Assembly (NCBI GenBank): GCA_905183005.1
Contig: CAJJDO010000006.1
Span: 791,781 to 855,780 of the forward strand
DNA from: Paramecium pentaurelia
Taxonomy: Eukaryota > Ciliophora > Oligohymenophorea > Peniculida > Parameciidae
Direction: 5' to 3'
DNA length: 64,000 bases
This document shows, one piece after another, positions 61,979 through 64,000 of the stretch. The notes beneath the pieces were generated by a model, which had not been told where the DNA came from, did not search any database, and worked only from the letters and a program-made list of their open reading frames with translations. Position 1 is the first letter of the stretch. Each line of letters starts with the position of its first letter. A program made the position numbers and the translations under genes.

Positions 61979-62716
61979 TCATATTACTTCATTCTTTTAT
62001 CTCCATAAAGGTTTATTAGAATACCATTGTGAAGGTTACTAGACATAATATAATAAAACATCATTTTTATATTTTACATATTCGGCAATATTATTTGCTT
62101 CTGATTATAATATACATTTTGTTGCTTATGAAGACAAGAACCATATGAGATATTATTAAAAAATTCTTTTTCTTTCTTATTCTTCTTTAGGTTCACCTGC
62201 TTAAATTATTAAATGATCTTTAAGGACTCTAAAACCTGATATGATTTCCACATTTTATTAATAAAACCTTTGAAATTCAATTAATTTTTGATTATTATTT
62301 CTAAACTTTTCTAATAAAAATAATTAAGCCAGTGTGTTATTTATTCCTTTTATACCATGTCTTAAAATATTTCTACATATATTTTTCTTATAATCTCTAA
62401 TTGCAGCTGACTATAATTTTGCTTTTTTATGTATTTTCTTTTTCTTGATATATTTATCTAGAGAAGGAAATTTAGATTTTAATTCCAGACTAAGTTAAGG
62501 GTTCAAGAAGTATTGGCTAATACTTAGTTAAGGATATTAATCTTAAGATTATTATTATAAAGGTTATTATAATTAGTCTTCCAGTTTAAAATCTTCATAT
62601 GACTACTAATTAAATATCTTTAAACAAAATTGGTTTGGCCTTTTGTTTTGTACAAAATTAGCTGATTCTACAAATTCACTACTTGGATTTTTGAATGAGT
62701 ACACAAATGAATTCAT
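61979..62716 (-). CDS. Unknown 245-residue protein
   Basis: One intron-free frame of 246 codons. The first 75 residues are Asn/Gln-rich (MNSFVYSFKNPSSEFVESAN; LQQPLQQQSQDQYPQLSISQ). A strongly basic segment KYIKKKKIHKKAKLQSA follows and may bind nucleic acid or mark nuclear import. The C-terminal half is helical: YLIWFLSSQATKCILQSEAN, then NIAEYVKYKNDVLLYYV. No family recognised. Confidence 0.75.
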
Positions 62717-63144
62717 GATTAAATAATAAATATTAAACTCATAAATTAATATAATATTTCTTAAAATTCTTTATGTTATAAATATATTTGGTATTTATCA
62801 TATTAATAAACTAAAATAATTAAAAACTTTTTTGATTCAACATAAAAGTCTTATATAATTCTCTTTAATAAATATTAATTTAGTTTTATCTATAATACTC
62901 TAAATGTATAAGTTAATCATAAGTACTTTTTGATTAAGGAATTTATTTAAATTTATACTTTTTTAATTAATATACATTTTATATGTATATATCCTTAATA
63001 AAAATTAATATGATTGAAAGATATAAACATATGATCTTAATATAATTTCAATTAAATTATATATTTTCAATTTCATTATTAAAATATATCACTTAAATTG
63101 GATATTATATTGTTGTACATCGTATAAATTATTTTTAATTGTAA
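62717..63144. other. AT-rich divergent intergenic region
   Basis: 428 bp between two divergent gene starts; presumably contains both promoters. No coding frame or RNA gene was recognised. Confidence 0.55.
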
Positions 63145-64000
63145 ATGGATAATAATTAAAGAAATTAAAAAGAAGCTTACTTGTAGGAAGAGATTTTAGA
63201 TAAAGGAATTGATCCTAATCACTTTCAAGAGTTTTGTGAGAAAATAAAAGGAGAAGGTATTGAATCAAAATAAAATAAGAGAGTGACATAGACAAATGGA
63301 CTTTTGAAGATATTGTGTAGTTAGTCAATCAATATAAGATTGAATTTTTTACAACTGATTTTAATTAGCCAATAGATGATATGAATGTAGGATGGAATGT
63401 TTTTGATTAAGTCATTCCATAAATGGAAACAAAAAGCGATCCTTAGATGTGGAACTTATTGGATTTGGATTATGGAGGCTTATCCCCTGTAAAAAATCAA
63501 TATGAGGATTAAAAAAATGAATAACCTTTGTAATAAACTCAAAAACAAATTTAGTAAATTCATCAACTATAAACATCTGAAATTAATTAAAGAGGTTCAG
63601 ATAAACTAGATCTTATCAAAATAGGAAAACCATTGGCTATATCACCAACTGCTTTAAAGCTATAAGAAATACAATAATAAATGCCTAAAAAGCAAGCCCC
63701 TGAAATTTACTCATTTTCTTAGTGTTCAAAATTATAATGTAAAAAATTAGGATTTAATATATTCGCTTAAGGTGTTCCATCTATAAAAATAACTGGGTAT
63801 ATCAAATAAATTTAATTTAGTTTTGAAAAGAAAACAGGAGGACTTTTTAAAAGTGATTTTGTTGTATATAGTGTTAAAACAGGAGATGAATATACTGTGT
63901 AAAGAAGATATTCAGATTTTTAATGGTTATAACAAACTCTTCTTAAGTTATTCCCAGGAGTTGGTATACCCAGCCTGTCAGAAAAAACAGCTAAAAAAAA
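63145..64000 (+). CDS. PX-domain sorting nexin, 3' end beyond window
   Basis: From ATG 63145, with one 23-nt GT..AAG intron, the frame is open to the window end. The first about 60 residues (LDKGIDPNHFQEFCEKIKGE, then KWTFEDIVQLVNQYKIEFF) form a small helical module. A Gln-rich linker follows, then a PX domain: IKITGYIKQIQFSFEKKTGG, DFVVYSVKTGDEYTVQRRYS, DFQWLQQTLLKLFPGVGIPS. The RRYSDF motif carries the Arg expected to bind phosphatidylinositol 3-phosphate. Sorting nexins act on endosomes; a BAR domain, if present, lies outside the window. Confidence 0.9.

Noticed and set aside
1..64000. Telomere repeats, CRISPR, tRNA, IS elements
   Set aside because: No G4T2/G3T3 arrays, spaced repeats, cloverleaf-like G/C-rich segments or transposase motifs were seen by eye; weak or divergent examples could be missed without a search tool.

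Overview
The window looks like macronuclear DNA from a ciliate of the Paramecium type. Three things seen in the sequence support this. (1) Conserved proteins read through only if TAA and TAG are glutamine and TGA is the sole stop. (2) The introns I could place with confidence are mostly 21-35 nt long with GT...AG ends. (3) Genes are very tightly packed, with gaps as small as 7 and 18 bp, and the sequence is very AT-rich. The genus is an inference. I saw no telomere repeats, tRNA, rRNA, CRISPR array or prokaryote-style operon signals. Protein lengths below come from hand splicing; in most genes the spliced length is an exact multiple of three.

Left part (1-14.2 kb), almost all minus strand: a protein cut by the window edge, an unknown gene with a one-base frame break, a secreted class-2 lipase, a large TPR/coiled-coil protein, the GARP tether subunit VPS54, and a myosin with IQ motifs and C-terminal RCC1 repeats. 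The myosin ends only 18 bp before VPS54 starts.

Middle-left (14.2-28.5 kb): prefoldin subunit 4, a Piwi protein, two unknown genes, an LRR/coiled-coil protein resembling centriolar proteins, a 644-residue protein made of four tandem truncated-globin-like domains, a decayed CDC20/CDH1-family pseudogene, a C2H2 zinc-finger protein and a cis-prenyltransferase.

Middle-right (28.5-52.7 kb): two giant surface proteins of about 8 kb each, with different architectures, flank a WDR3/UTP12 ribosome-biogenesis WD40 protein, a serine/threonine kinase and several small unknown genes.

Right part (52.7-64 kb): small secreted and unknown genes, a PIN1-type prolyl isomerase, an RBM22/ECM2-like splicing factor without the CCCH finger, a coiled-coil gene with an in-frame TGA, a RING-H2 ubiquitin ligase, two more unknown genes and the 5' part of a PX-domain sorting nexin.

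Most neighbours are unrelated housekeeping or cell-surface genes, as expected for a compact eukaryotic chromosome. The strongest candidate for something new is the four-domain globin at 22987-24968. Its four candidate proximal histidines lie 117, 118 and 114 residues apart.
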